Shown in pieces: positions 11,680 to 20,986 of a DNA stretch of 64,000 nucleotides. The stretch spans positions 124,001-188,000 of the forward strand of contig NZ_CP016769.1 in the NCBI RefSeq assembly GCF_002287925.1, written 5' to 3'. The translations under genes were made by a program, and so were the position numbers. The first letter of the stretch is position 1, and every line of letters begins with the position of its first letter. The DNA is from Candidatus Planktophila lacus (GTDB taxonomy: Bacteria > Actinomycetota > Actinomycetes > Nanopelagicales > Nanopelagicaceae). The notes under the pieces were generated by a model that saw nothing but the letters and a program-made list of their open reading frames with translations, ran no database searches and was not told the origin of the DNA.

Positions 11680-12339
11680 CTACGGGTAGTAGCGAGTGAT
11701 CTCCCACTCGGTTTCGCTGTTAGCCCGCTCATAGCGCAAGCGATCATGCAGCCTTGAATAGCGCCCTTGCCAGAATTCAATACTCATCGGTGTAACGCGA
11801 TAGCCGCCCCAATGTGGTGGCTTCGGAACGATGCTGCCCTCGGGCCATTTCTCAGATGCACCGGCGAAGCGTTGTTCTAGTTCTTCGCGCGATGAAAGTG
11901 GGGATGATTGCGCACTTGCCCATGCACCGATTTGGCTGGACCACGGACGCGTTGCAAAGTATTCGGCTGATTCACTTTCGGAAATCTTTTCGACAAATCC
12001 ACTTATCGAAACTTGGCGTTCCATCGCAAACCAGGGAAATAAAAGTGTGACTTGCGAATTTAGCTCCATCTCCTGTGCTTTACGCGATGAGTAATTTGTA
12101 AAGAAGGTGAAGCCGCCTTCCGAGATATCTTTTAATAAAACGGTGCGCGTAGAGATATGTTCGCCAGCACCCAAGGTTGAAAGCACCATCGCGTTGGCTT
12201 CGACGATGACGGCATTTGCCGCGGCCTCATGGAGCCAGGTATTGAAAGCGGCGAATGGATCGGCGGGTAAATTCTCGAGTCCAACCTCGCCGTAAGAACG
12301 GCGCATGGCACGGATCGCTTCACGGTCGAGTTCGCTCAT
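11680..12339 (-). CDS. pdxH: pyridoxamine 5'-phosphate oxidase
   Basis: A 219-residue FMN enzyme that oxidises pyridoxine or pyridoxamine phosphate to PLP. Typical segments are RTVLLKDISEGGFTFFTNY, SSRKAQEM, LLFPWFAMERQVSISG and the C-terminal EFWQGRYSRLHDRLRY. The methionine at 12339 (MSELDREAIRAMRRSYG) is chosen because a further in-frame ATG only six codons upstream adds nothing conserved. It is the first gene of a three- or four-gene operon and diverges from citrate synthase across 107 bp. Confidence 0.94.
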   Translation of the reverse strand: MSELDREAIRAMRRSYGEVGLENLPADPFAAFNTWLHEAAANAVIVEANAMVLSTLGAGEHISTRTVLLKDISEGGFTFFTNYSSRKAQEMELNSQVTLLFPWFAMERQVSISGFVEKISESESAEYFATRPWSSQIGAWASAQSSPLSSREELEQRFAGASEKWPEGSIVPKPPHWGGYRVTPMSIEFWQGRYSRLHDRLRYERANSETEWEITRYYP

Positions 12340-12446
12340 AGATGTATCGAACCTCACTTTTACCTCTGCGTCATCTTCTAGGACTTCCTAGTGATTTCCT
12401 GGATGGGTGGTCGTCAGCACCCCCTCGGACGGTGCAGAATTGGAGC

Positions 12447-13562
12447 ATGTCAGATGATTTCAAACCCGGCCTGGAAGGCGTTATCGCCTTCGAATCACAA
12501 ATTGCAGAACCAGATAAAGAAGGCAGCGCACTGCGTTATCGCGGCGTTGATATCGATGACCTTGTTGGTCGCGTTACCTTCGGAAACGTTTGGGGTCTAC
12601 TCGTAGACGATCTCTTCAATCCAGGTTTACCAAATGCTGAACCGTTCCCACTACCTGTTCACTCAGGTGATGTGCGCGTAGATATCCAATCAGCGATTGC
12701 GATGTTGGCACCAGCATGGGGTTTCAAACCACTACTTGATATTTCAGATGAAGAAGCGCGCAGCAACCTGGCACGCACATCTGTAATGGTTCTTTCATAT
12801 TTGGCACAAGCTGCTCGCGGTACTTGGCAGCCAATGGTTCCGCAATCAGAAGTTGATAAGGCGCACACAGTTGTTGAGCGCATGATGATCCGTTGGCGCG
12901 GAGAGCCTGACCCACTTCACGTTCGCGCGATCGATGCTTACTTTGTATCAGCTGCAGAGCACGGAATGAATGCATCAACATTTACCGGTCGCGTAATTGC
13001 TTCAACTGGTGCAGATGTTTGTGCAGCAATCTCTGGTGCAATCGGTGCGATGTCAGGTCCACTTCATGGTGGCGCTCCATCACGTGTATTACACATGATT
13101 GAAGAAGTAGAAAAGTCTGGCGATGCAACCGCTTACGTAAAGGGCTTACTTGATCGCAAAGAGCGCTTGATGGGATTCGGACACCGCGTTTACCGCGCCG
13201 AAGATCCACGCGCTCGCACACTTCGTCGTACTGCTAAAGAACTTAACGCACCACGTTACGCGGTTGCAGAAGCGCTTGAAAAGGCTGCTCTGCAAGAGCT
13301 TCGTGAGCGCCAACCAGATCGCGTCTTGGAGACAAACGTTGAATTCTGGGCAGCGATTATCTTGGACTTCGCACAAGTACCAGCACCACTCTTTACATCA
13401 ATGTTTACTGCAGCTCGTACTGCAGGTTGGTCAGCACACATTCTCGAGCAGAAGCGCACTGGTCGTTTGATCCGTCCATCTGCACGTTATGTTGGCAAGG
13501 GCCCACGTAAACCTGAAGATGTTGATGGCTGGGATGACTCAGTCGGAATGCTCCACCTCTAA
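12447..13562 (+). CDS. citrate synthase (second actinobacterial type)
   Basis: A 371-residue enzyme condensing acetyl-CoA and oxaloacetate. It carries GPLHGGAPSRV and the signature GFGHRVYRAEDPRA with its catalytic histidine. It is shorter than the main GltA and matches the 'citrate synthase 2' form found divergent from pdxH in actinobacteria. Methylcitrate synthase is the main alternative. The ATG at 12447 begins MSDDFKPGLEGV, the conserved N-terminus; the upstream open frame overlaps the pdxH start and is not conserved-looking. Confidence 0.9.
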   Translation: MSDDFKPGLEGVIAFESQIAEPDKEGSALRYRGVDIDDLVGRVTFGNVWGLLVDDLFNPGLPNAEPFPLPVHSGDVRVDIQSAIAMLAPAWGFKPLLDISDEEARSNLARTSVMVLSYLAQAARGTWQPMVPQSEVDKAHTVVERMMIRWRGEPDPLHVRAIDAYFVSAAEHGMNASTFTGRVIASTGADVCAAISGAIGAMSGPLHGGAPSRVLHMIEEVEKSGDATAYVKGLLDRKERLMGFGHRVYRAEDPRARTLRRTAKELNAPRYAVAEALEKAALQELRERQPDRVLETNVEFWAAIILDFAQVPAPLFTSMFTAARTAGWSAHILEQKRTGRLIRPSARYVGKGPRKPEDVDGWDDSVGMLHL

Positions 13563-13573
13563 AGCGCAAAGAA

Positions 13574-14938
13574 ATGGCTATACGTCGAAACATCGTTTGG
13601 TTTCGACGTGATCTGCGTATTTCTGATCATCCTGCTTTAGTTGCAGCGATCGAAAATAGCGATGAGATAGTTCCTGTCTTCATCCTTGATAAAGCACAGA
13701 TTGCTGAAGCCGGCGAAAAACTCCTCGCTTACATGGGGCAATCACTTCGCGCGCTTGATGAATCACTTGGCAATAAGTTGCACATTATTGAAGGCGATCA
13801 AGTTGAAGTCTTAAAAGAACTTATCGAGCTATATGGCGTAACTGAAGTTCATATCTCAACTGAATACGAACGCTACGGCGCAGAACGCGATCTACGTGTT
13901 GAAAAAGCGGGCATCAATTTAATTCGTACCGGAAGTCCTTACGCAGTTGCACCGGGACGCGTTGTAAAGCCAAGCGATGGAACTCCGTATCGCGTTTACA
14001 CACCGTTCTATCGCGCTTGGTGTGTTCATGGTTGGCGGGCACCTGCCAAGACTCCGAAAGAGATTAAAGCTCCAACTCCACCTGCTAAGTACCGTGCTTT
14101 TCCTGATTTTCCGATGCCAGAAGGCGTTGAAGTAATTAAGGCCGGAGAAGCTGCAGCCCTTGCACGCTTTAAAGAGTTTGTTAAGAAGGGCCTCGATAGT
14201 TACGACGAGAACCGTAACTTTGCCGGAATTGATGGCACATCCAAGATGAGTACTTACCTAAAGTTTGGCGAGATCCATCCGCGTACCTTGATCCAAAACT
14301 TAGGCGATTCCAAGGCGCACGATACTTTCCGTAAAGAGATTGCTTGGCGCGAGTTTTATGCTGATGTTCTCTTTAACAACCCGCACACCGATACCGATTA
14401 CTACGCACCACAATTTAAGGCGATGCGTTATGACAAACCCGGCAAACAATTTAAAGCTTGGTGTGAAGGCAAGACCGGCTACCCATTTGTTGATGCCGCG
14501 ATGCGTCAGTTGGTTCAAGAAGGTTGGATGCACAACCGCACACGAATGGTTGTGGCCTCTTTCTTGGTTAAGGATTTGCACCTTGAGTGGCAACTTGGAG
14601 AACGTTTCTTTGCCGAACATTTAGTTGATTTTGATCCCGCATCAAATGCTCATGGCTGGCAATGGACTGCCGGCACCGGCACCGATGCTTCACCTTATTA
14701 CCGCGTTTTTAATCCCATCGAACAAGGTCGACGTTTTGATGAAAACGGCGATTACATTCGCAAATATGTTCCCGAACTAGCCCATTTATCTGCGGCGGAG
14801 ATACACGAGCCATGGCTTTACTTAGATGGATATTCCAAGGGATATGCAGAACGAATTGTTGATCACGCTGCCGAACGTCTGGAATCTCTAGAAAGACTTA
14901 AGGAAATTAAGGCTGATAAACCGCTGCCTCCACAATAG
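13574..14938 (+). CDS. phr: deoxyribodipyrimidine photolyase, class I
   Basis: A 454-residue cryptochrome/photolyase family protein. The N-terminal antenna domain starts NIVWFRRDLRISDHPAL. The C-terminal FAD domain has WREFYADVLFNNP, NRTRMVVASFLVKDL and HGWQWTAGTGTDASPYYRVF, where the conserved tryptophan and asparagine-rich loop hold FAD and the pyrimidine dimer. It uses blue light to split cyclobutane dimers, useful for a surface-water organism. It starts 11 nt after citrate synthase. A cryptochrome role cannot be excluded from sequence alone. The last 32 bp overlap the convergent GGDEF gene. Confidence 0.93.
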   Translation: MAIRRNIVWFRRDLRISDHPALVAAIENSDEIVPVFILDKAQIAEAGEKLLAYMGQSLRALDESLGNKLHIIEGDQVEVLKELIELYGVTEVHISTEYERYGAERDLRVEKAGINLIRTGSPYAVAPGRVVKPSDGTPYRVYTPFYRAWCVHGWRAPAKTPKEIKAPTPPAKYRAFPDFPMPEGVEVIKAGEAAALARFKEFVKKGLDSYDENRNFAGIDGTSKMSTYLKFGEIHPRTLIQNLGDSKAHDTFRKEIAWREFYADVLFNNPHTDTDYYAPQFKAMRYDKPGKQFKAWCEGKTGYPFVDAAMRQLVQEGWMHNRTRMVVASFLVKDLHLEWQLGERFFAEHLVDFDPASNAHGWQWTAGTGTDASPYYRVFNPIEQGRRFDENGDYIRKYVPELAHLSAAEIHEPWLYLDGYSKGYAERIVDHAAERLESLERLKEIKADKPLPPQ

Positions 14939-16292
14939 CTACACCGCTGCGCTTTGCTTCATACATTGCCGCATCTGCACGTTGCAGTAAATCACCGTTC
15001 TTATCATTTCTTACATGGCCGATACTTACGCTAATTGAGATTTGATTTCCACCGACAGTAAATGGATAACTCAACGTTGCTCGCAAAGCATACGCAACTT
15101 CTAAAGTTGTATCGGGGCTACCGAGCACGATTACTCCAAACTCATCCCCGCCAAGTCTTGCCAGCACAGATCCCGTTGGAAGCGACCGACTAAAGCGCAT
15201 CGCAACTTGTTGCAGAATTTGATCGCCCATCTCATGTCCGTATTGATCGTTAACTGGTTTAAATCCATCTAGATCCAATAAAAGTAGCGCACCTTCCACG
15301 CCACTTAGCGCGCCGATTTCAGCAACTAAACGGCGACGATTGGGTAGTCCAGTTAACTCATCTGTTCGTGCCAAGATCTTCTCTTCACCTAAATTACTGG
15401 CTTGCCTGATCACTAGAGTCATTCTTATAAAGGCCATAAACAACGTAGCGATAGTTGGAATAACAACATAGATCGGGAAGTAATCAGGACGGAGCGCAAT
15501 TGCAGATAGCAGCGCCGGGCTGATAAAGATAGAGACTGCAATTAACGCTGGATGTATTTTGGTTTCAGGCTGCAGATTATTTGGCGCTTCCCATAAAGAG
15601 AAGGTGATGATGGTTATTCCGAGCAACCAACCGTTATCGCTGATCTGTCCAAATTGGTAGGAATTAGTAATTTGCGCCCAAAGAAAATAGAAATCAGTGA
15701 TTGCAAAAATCATAACTCCAGAAATCAAAAGCGCTGATCTATTTGAAAATCCAGAGACAACTGCGCTAACGATGGCGATTACAACTAAGGCGATGTCGCA
15801 GACGGGATATAAAACTGCAAAGAAGGCGCTCGTGCTATCCCCAGGGATATTGGAGATAAATTGAATAAGAATCAACGCAGTAACTATTGAACTCAAGCCC
15901 AGCCCAAAGATCGCCGCATCTAGCAGCTCAAGTAAACGCAGCCGCTGCCTCCGGCCAAGAATGCGTGGAATTGCCAAGAAAGCAAAAGGATAGAAGAGCG
16001 CATATGCGATATTTGAAAACAATAAAGAATTAGCGCTGAAGTTAAAGAATTGAGCAAGGCTCGAATAGAGCGAACCGATTCCCCATGAGGCAATTGCTAG
16101 CGCAGTGAAAGAGATGGCAAATGGATCACTATGCAGCGGTGCGCGGATTAGCGAGATAATCGCGGCAACGATAATTAAGTTAAAGAGAAATAGATCTAGA
16201 ACAATTCCAGCATTTATCTGCAGAATTTTGGCGACGGTATGCCCGACCAGAATTGCTGGAGCGAACCATTTCCAGATTAGATGCGTGCGCAC
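14907..16292 (-). CDS. membrane-bound GGDEF diguanylate cyclase
   Basis: A 461-residue protein. Residues 1 to about 300 form some eight hydrophobic helices without a domain I recognise. The C-terminal GGDEF domain has DELTGLPNRRRL, LLLLDLDGFKPVND and an intact GGDEF at 381-385, so it is probably an active cyclase making c-di-GMP from two GTP. No RxxD inhibitory site is present five residues before GGDEF, and there is no EAL domain. The membrane half probably senses a signal. Its 3' end overlaps the photolyase gene. Confidence 0.88.
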   Translation of the reverse strand: MRTHLIWKWFAPAILVGHTVAKILQINAGIVLDLFLFNLIIVAAIISLIRAPLHSDPFAISFTALAIASWGIGSLYSSLAQFFNFSANSLLFSNIAYALFYPFAFLAIPRILGRRQRLRLLELLDAAIFGLGLSSIVTALILIQFISNIPGDSTSAFFAVLYPVCDIALVVIAIVSAVVSGFSNRSALLISGVMIFAITDFYFLWAQITNSYQFGQISDNGWLLGITIITFSLWEAPNNLQPETKIHPALIAVSIFISPALLSAIALRPDYFPIYVVIPTIATLFMAFIRMTLVIRQASNLGEEKILARTDELTGLPNRRRLVAEIGALSGVEGALLLLDLDGFKPVNDQYGHEMGDQILQQVAMRFSRSLPTGSVLARLGGDEFGVIVLGSPDTTLEVAYALRATLSYPFTVGGNQISISVSIGHVRNDKNGDLLQRADAAMYEAKRSGVAIVEAAVYQP

Positions 16293-16379
16293 CCACGTAA
16301 GTTAAGGCGCGCGATTAAGCAAAACGAATAGGGCTAACCTAAGGCTTGCTCAAACTAACGAACGGCTTACGTTAAAGAG

Positions 16380-17003
16380 TTAGAAACCCTTGCTGCAGAT
16401 CAACTTGGCCATGCCAAGTGTGGTCTCAATATCGGTCTTTGAGCTCTCATATTGGCTGAGCGCTTGTTCTTTTGCTCGCTCACTGCGATCACCCTGCTTA
16501 CCAACAGTTGAGTAGGCCTTAATCGCTGCTTCATAACTACGAACCGCTGCGGCGTACTTATCGATAGTCGCCTTGTTCTTAGTTAGATTTGCAGTATCTG
16601 CTCGCAGCGCAGTTAGCGCAGTGTTGATCGTTGCAATCTTTGCCTGATATTCAGGGATCAATTTATTGGCTTTCTCAGTTTCGATCGCTTGCTTGGCCAT
16701 ATCTGCATCTAGCTTTGCAACAGTTTCATCTGTCGCAGCTTTGATCTTTGGCAAGTTTGCAACTGCCTTGTTATAAGTATTAGCTGTGTTAAGGCAATCC
16801 AGTGACAACCAAGTTAGCTTTGAATTCTTGACCAATGGGTTCTTTGCACAACGGTATGAAGAACCGCTTACCTTTGTGGTTTGGCCAGCCTTTTTACAAG
16901 CAACGCCATTGCTGACCTTGGTTGCAGCACTTGCTGGTACTGCAGTGATAGATGCGAGTACGAGAGCGGTGGCTCCGGCTACGACGATGGCCTTACGAAA
17001 CAT
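16380..17003 (-). CDS. secreted protein with coiled-coil middle and N-terminal cysteine module
   Basis: A 207-residue protein read from the ATG at 17003, chosen because GGAGG sits 5 nt upstream and because the signal peptide MFRKAIVVAGATALVLAS begins there. Cleavage probably follows ASA near residue 26. Next comes a small module GVACKKAGQTTKVSG...YRCAKN with two cysteines spaced 15 residues apart, then an alanine/lysine-rich helical region of about 120 residues that looks like a coiled coil. A final cysteine (LICSKGF) ends the protein. No function is known. The module resembles ones I associate with secreted acI proteins. Confidence 0.75.
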   Translation of the reverse strand: MFRKAIVVAGATALVLASITAVPASAATKVSNGVACKKAGQTTKVSGSSYRCAKNPLVKNSKLTWLSLDCLNTANTYNKAVANLPKIKAATDETVAKLDADMAKQAIETEKANKLIPEYQAKIATINTALTALRADTANLTKNKATIDKYAAAVRSYEAAIKAYSTVGKQGDRSERAKEQALSQYESSKTDIETTLGMAKLICSKGF

Positions 17004-17084
17004 GAAAACCTCCATTGATGATGTCGTTATTTTAGCCAATGAGTGCTTGCATATCGGGGATGCAAGCGGAGAAAAGCATGTGAA

Positions 17085-17849
17085 TTAGCGTTGTTTGACT
17101 CGCAAATTCATTCCGACCCTGCGAACCAGTGGTCGTGGAGCCAGAGTGATGAAACCCACCAAGAGTTTGTACTGCCATCCCGGAACCGAGACTGCCTTTC
17201 CTGCCTGCGCATCCTTCCAAGCCTGTGCGACAAGTCGATCCGAGTTAAGCCACATAAACTCTGGTAATCCCGCCATCTTCATACGGCCGCGTTGATGAAA
17301 CTCGGTACGAGTAAATCCCGGACAGAGCGCGGAAACTTTTATCTTGGTAGCTGCAAGTTCGGTATGCATTGATTCGCTCAAAACAGTTAGATACGACTTC
17401 GAAGCGCTGTATGCACCACCCGCAATAAAACTAGCAACCGATGAGACGTTAATTACCGTTCCAGAATTGCGTTCTTTCATTCCGGGAAGTGCAACATGCA
17501 TCAAGCGCATGGGCGTGCGCACCAATACTTTGAGGACTTCTTCCTCTTTTGCTAAATCACTCATCGTGAATGCCTTATTGATTCCAAAGCCAGCGTTATT
17601 AATCAGTACTTCAATCTCATTGTTTTTAACAAACTCTTCAGCTTTGGCACATCCAGATTCAGTTGCTAAATCAGCGACGATAACAACTGATTCGGCACCG
17701 AATTTATCCTTCAACCCTTGCGCTCGTTCGTGTAGACGAGCCTCATCGCGTGCGACCAAGACCAGGTTAAAACCTTGCGCCGCAAGCAAGCGAGTAAAGC
17801 TCTCACCTATTCCGGCAGTTGCACCTGTTACTAGCGCCCACTTTTTCAT
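17085..17849 (-). CDS. short-chain dehydrogenase/reductase
   Basis: A 254-residue classical SDR: cofactor motif TGATAGIGESF near residue 8, LINNAGFG, and the catalytic serine with YSASK. The substrate is unknown; similarity to the DltE/YqjQ-like SDRs suggests a ketone or long-chain substrate. It is the last gene of an operon with the GMC oxidoreductase (18 nt gap) and the saccharopine dehydrogenase-like gene. Confidence 0.88.
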   Translation of the reverse strand: MKKWALVTGATAGIGESFTRLLAAQGFNLVLVARDEARLHERAQGLKDKFGAESVVIVADLATESGCAKAEEFVKNNEIEVLINNAGFGINKAFTMSDLAKEEEVLKVLVRTPMRLMHVALPGMKERNSGTVINVSSVASFIAGGAYSASKSYLTVLSESMHTELAATKIKVSALCPGFTRTEFHQRGRMKMAGLPEFMWLNSDRLVAQAWKDAQAGKAVSVPGWQYKLLVGFITLAPRPLVRRVGMNLRVKQR

Positions 17850-17867
17850 TTCGCCTCCGCAACTAAT

Positions 17868-19541
17868 TTACTTAAGAGCGCCATAAGCGCTGGCCGGAAC
17901 AACTGGATCGTTAGGTCGTATTGGAGCAAGATACTTGTAAGGAGCGTTTTGTGCGGGACGCTGATCAGCCTCACCTTTATTTGGCCACAATGACATTGCG
18001 CGCTCTGCTTGTGCAGTAATTGTTAGCGATGGATTCACACCTAGGTTTGCGGTGATGGAAGCCCCGTCTACTACATGAAGAGTTGGGTAGTTATAAACGC
18101 GGTGGTACGGATCGATAACTCCAGTTTTTTCATTTGCCCCAATTACACAGCCACCAACAAAGTGAGCGGTAAATGGTGCGCTAATTAAATCCCCAATATG
18201 CCCGCCTGCGATTCCACCATATTCATTTGCGATATGTCGCACCGCTTCATTGGCCGCGGGAATATAAGTAGCATTTGGCTTATCGCTATCGTTCTTGGAA
18301 GTTAACTTAAATCCAAATAAGCCGCGCTTTCCCTTTACGGTTACGGCAGAGTCAACATCTTGCATAACAAGTGCGATTACCGTCTTCTCGCTCCAGTGGC
18401 GCACATCAATTATTCGCAAAAGCAGCGAAGGCTTGGCTAAGAACTGCTTTAACCAATCGCGGCGCCTTTCTTTTCCAGTAAACCCATCGGTCATGATCGT
18501 TTGCAGCAATCCCATGAAGTTGCTTCCTTTGCCATAACGAACAGGTTCAATATGGGTATGTTCATCAGGAAAGAAGGAAGAGGTTATAGCTGCGCCACGA
18601 CTGAAATCATTGTCGTGGTTATCCATAAGTGCACCAGTGAGGGCTTCACTATTTGTTCGGGATAGCGCGCCCAGGCGATCTGAAATGAGTGGTAATTGTT
18701 TACGTTTCATCTTATGCAATAACTTCTGAGTGTTAAATGTTCCGGCAGCAACCACAAGTTGATCTGCAATAAAGGTTGGTCCGCGCGAACCATCCCAAGC
18801 TCCGGTCTTCTCTGTTTTAACTATCCATTTTCCATCGCTGCGCTCTTCGAATTCTGTAACCGTTGTCATTGGAAATACTTTTGCACCTGCGCCCTCGGCA
18901 AGTCCCAGATAATTCTTGGGCAGAGTGTTCTTTGCGTTGTGGCGACAACCGGTCATACATTCACCGCAGTTTGTGCAGCCTTTGCGATCTGGTCCTTTGC
19001 CACCAAAGTAAGGATCACTCGCTGCTACGCCTTCACCTTTTCCAAAGTAAATTCCAAGTGGTGCCATCTTAAAAGTTTGTCCAACGCCCATCTTGGTTGC
19101 CGCAGATTTCATAGCCGCATCAGATGGCGAGAAGTAAGGATTCTCTTCAACTCCCAACATGCGTCGTGCTTGTTCATACCAAGGTTCGAGTTCGCGTTTC
19201 CAATCAGTGATATCTGCCCACTGTTTATCTTGGAAGTATTTATCGCCAGGTTGGTACAAAGTATTGGCGTAGACCAGTGAACCTCCGCCAACGCCTGCGC
19301 CACAAAGGACAAGTACATCGGGGAGGATATGAATTCTTTGGATTCCGAAACAACCGAGTGCTGGCGCAAATAGAAATTTATTTACGCGCCATGAGGTCTT
19401 AGGGAAGTCCTTATCTGCAAATCTCTTTCCGGCTTCAAGGACAGCTACGGTGTAACCCTTCTCGCGCAATCGAAGCGCAGTAACGGATCCACCAAAACCG
19501 GATCCGATTACTACGACATCGAACTGCAATTCCTTCGCCAT
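17868..19541 (-). CDS. GMC/cholesterol oxidase-like FAD oxidoreductase
   Basis: A 557-residue flavoprotein with the FAD motif VVVIGSGFGGSVTALRLREKG at the N-terminus and GAGVGGGSLVYAN, as in actinobacterial ChoD-type proteins. It also has CTNCGECMTGCRHNAKNTL, a ferredoxin-like cysteine motif present in that subgroup, and VDGASITANLGVNPSLTITA at the C-terminal substrate and FAD region. ChoD-like enzymes are named after cholesterol oxidase but often act on unknown alcohols. No signal peptide is seen, so it is cytosolic. It lies between two other oxidoreductase genes. Confidence 0.85.
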   Translation of the reverse strand: MAKELQFDVVVIGSGFGGSVTALRLREKGYTVAVLEAGKRFADKDFPKTSWRVNKFLFAPALGCFGIQRIHILPDVLVLCGAGVGGGSLVYANTLYQPGDKYFQDKQWADITDWKRELEPWYEQARRMLGVEENPYFSPSDAAMKSAATKMGVGQTFKMAPLGIYFGKGEGVAASDPYFGGKGPDRKGCTNCGECMTGCRHNAKNTLPKNYLGLAEGAGAKVFPMTTVTEFEERSDGKWIVKTEKTGAWDGSRGPTFIADQLVVAAGTFNTQKLLHKMKRKQLPLISDRLGALSRTNSEALTGALMDNHDNDFSRGAAITSSFFPDEHTHIEPVRYGKGSNFMGLLQTIMTDGFTGKERRRDWLKQFLAKPSLLLRIIDVRHWSEKTVIALVMQDVDSAVTVKGKRGLFGFKLTSKNDSDKPNATYIPAANEAVRHIANEYGGIAGGHIGDLISAPFTAHFVGGCVIGANEKTGVIDPYHRVYNYPTLHVVDGASITANLGVNPSLTITAQAERAMSLWPNKGEADQRPAQNAPYKYLAPIRPNDPVVPASAYGALK

Positions 19542-19556
19542 CGCAGCCTCCCGTTT

Positions 19557-20798
19557 TTAAACGGTTAACTCCGCGACTGAGATTCCAGCTGTTGATTCAT
19601 CACGAATATGCCAACTGGTTCCATACTCTTCAAGTAGATCAAGGAAAGGCTTGGCATCAAACCATTCTGGGCCGTTTACGCCTTCTGGTTTCCAAGTTCC
19701 TTTATGCAATAACTCCATCGCAATAACTGGATTAATTGCAGTCTGCCAAACAACTGCTTGATCTCCATAGTTAGCCATCGACCATTCGTTATCTACAACG
19801 TTGTACATGTAGCACGCATATGGTTTGCCTGACTTATCAAGGCCTTTAACTAAAGTGCCGGCGCAAGTTTTTCCGCGCATACGTTCACCAAGAGTTGCTG
19901 GATCTGGAAGAGATGCGGCAAGCAGATCGCGCGGTGAAACAGGATGGCCTTGAACTTCAACTGTCTCTTTACGATCCATACCAAGCATATGAATTGTCTT
20001 GAGAGTCGTGATGAATTGCGCACCAAGTCCGTATTTGAAGTTAACTTTCTTGGCATCGACTTTCTGCGGAATCAAAACAACTTCTTCGTGCTCAACGTTT
20101 ACGCACTCAACAGGCCCGATTCCTTCAGGGAAATCAAAGACCTCGAGTTCACTAAATGGTTCAGTTGTAAACCAACCGCGACCATCTTCCCAAACTAGTG
20201 GCGGATTCAAACACTCTTCAATAGTTGTCCAGATTGAAAAAGATGGAGCAAAGTCAGCGCCTTCAACTACCAAGTTAGAACCATCGAGAATAGTTACTTC
20301 ATCGATTCGGCTAAAGAGATGGTCAGATGCATATTTAGCAAAGACATCGCTCATTCCTGGCTCGATACCCATACCGACTAGCGCGTAAATACCGCGTTCG
20401 CACCAGTTCCAGTCACGAGCGAATTGTTCATCGCCGAGCTTTACTCCAGTTTCAGAATTTGGGTAATGCGGATGCGGACGAGAAAGAGACATCGCCATAT
20501 CCATGTAATTTGTATTTTCAATTTCACAAGCTAAGAAGATCGGCATAACAAAGCGCGGATCTACGGCGTTAATGACAATATCTGGATTGGCCTTGCGAAT
20601 CAGTGCGCGAATATCCTCGAGCTCTGCGGCGTTCACCTCCGCAGCTGAAAAGCGGGGATCTTTTACTCTTGCTACTGCTTCTTCGGCGCGTGACAGGTGG
20701 CGATCTGCAATGACCATTGAGGTAATAAATGGTCGACGAGATGCGATATTTGCTATTGCCCTGCCAACTCCGCCTGCGCCGATAACGAGCGCTTTCAT
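19557..20798 (-). CDS. saccharopine dehydrogenase family protein
   Basis: A 413-residue protein with the Rossmann motif VIGAGGVGRAIANIASRRP at the start and NPDIVINAVDPRFVMPI, followed by GMGIEPGMSDVFAKYA. These match the LYS1/carboxynorspermidine dehydrogenase group, which makes or cleaves C-N bonds with NAD(P)H. Saccharopine, carboxynorspermidine or a related secondary amine are candidate substrates. It is the first gene of a three-gene operon with the GMC enzyme and the SDR (gaps of 15 and 18 nt). Confidence 0.82.
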   Translation of the reverse strand: MKALVIGAGGVGRAIANIASRRPFITSMVIADRHLSRAEEAVARVKDPRFSAAEVNAAELEDIRALIRKANPDIVINAVDPRFVMPIFLACEIENTNYMDMAMSLSRPHPHYPNSETGVKLGDEQFARDWNWCERGIYALVGMGIEPGMSDVFAKYASDHLFSRIDEVTILDGSNLVVEGADFAPSFSIWTTIEECLNPPLVWEDGRGWFTTEPFSELEVFDFPEGIGPVECVNVEHEEVVLIPQKVDAKKVNFKYGLGAQFITTLKTIHMLGMDRKETVEVQGHPVSPRDLLAASLPDPATLGERMRGKTCAGTLVKGLDKSGKPYACYMYNVVDNEWSMANYGDQAVVWQTAINPVIAMELLHKGTWKPEGVNGPEWFDAKPFLDLLEEYGTSWHIRDESTAGISVAELTV

Positions 20799-20902
20799 GG
20801 GTGGCCTTTCATTCTTTAATACACACGATTCGTTGTTGAACGCGTTAGCCCTATGTTAATCGTAGAGATAACCTTTGCCAAGCGAAGATAACTTTTACGC
20901 AG

Positions 20903-20978
20903 GTCCCCGTAGCTCAGTGGATAGAGCAACCGCCTCCTAAGCGGTAGGTCGCAGGTTCAACTCCCGCCGGGGACACCA
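20903..20978 (+). tRNA. tRNA-Arg (anticodon CCT)
   Basis: A full cloverleaf. The acceptor stem is GTCCCCG with CGGGGAC, the D arm GCTC/GAGC, and the anticodon stem ACCGC/GCGGT around loop CTCCTAA with CCT at 20936-20938. The variable arm is AGGTC, and the T arm GCAGG/CCCGC has one A-C mismatch. The discriminator is A and CCA is encoded at 20976-20978. It reads AGG arginine codons. Confidence 0.96.
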
Positions 20979-20986
20979 TAAAAACT

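Noticed and set aside
12342-12446. Longer start of citrate synthase
   Set aside because: The 35 extra residues overlap the divergent promoter region and do not look like the family; the conserved N-terminus begins at 12447.
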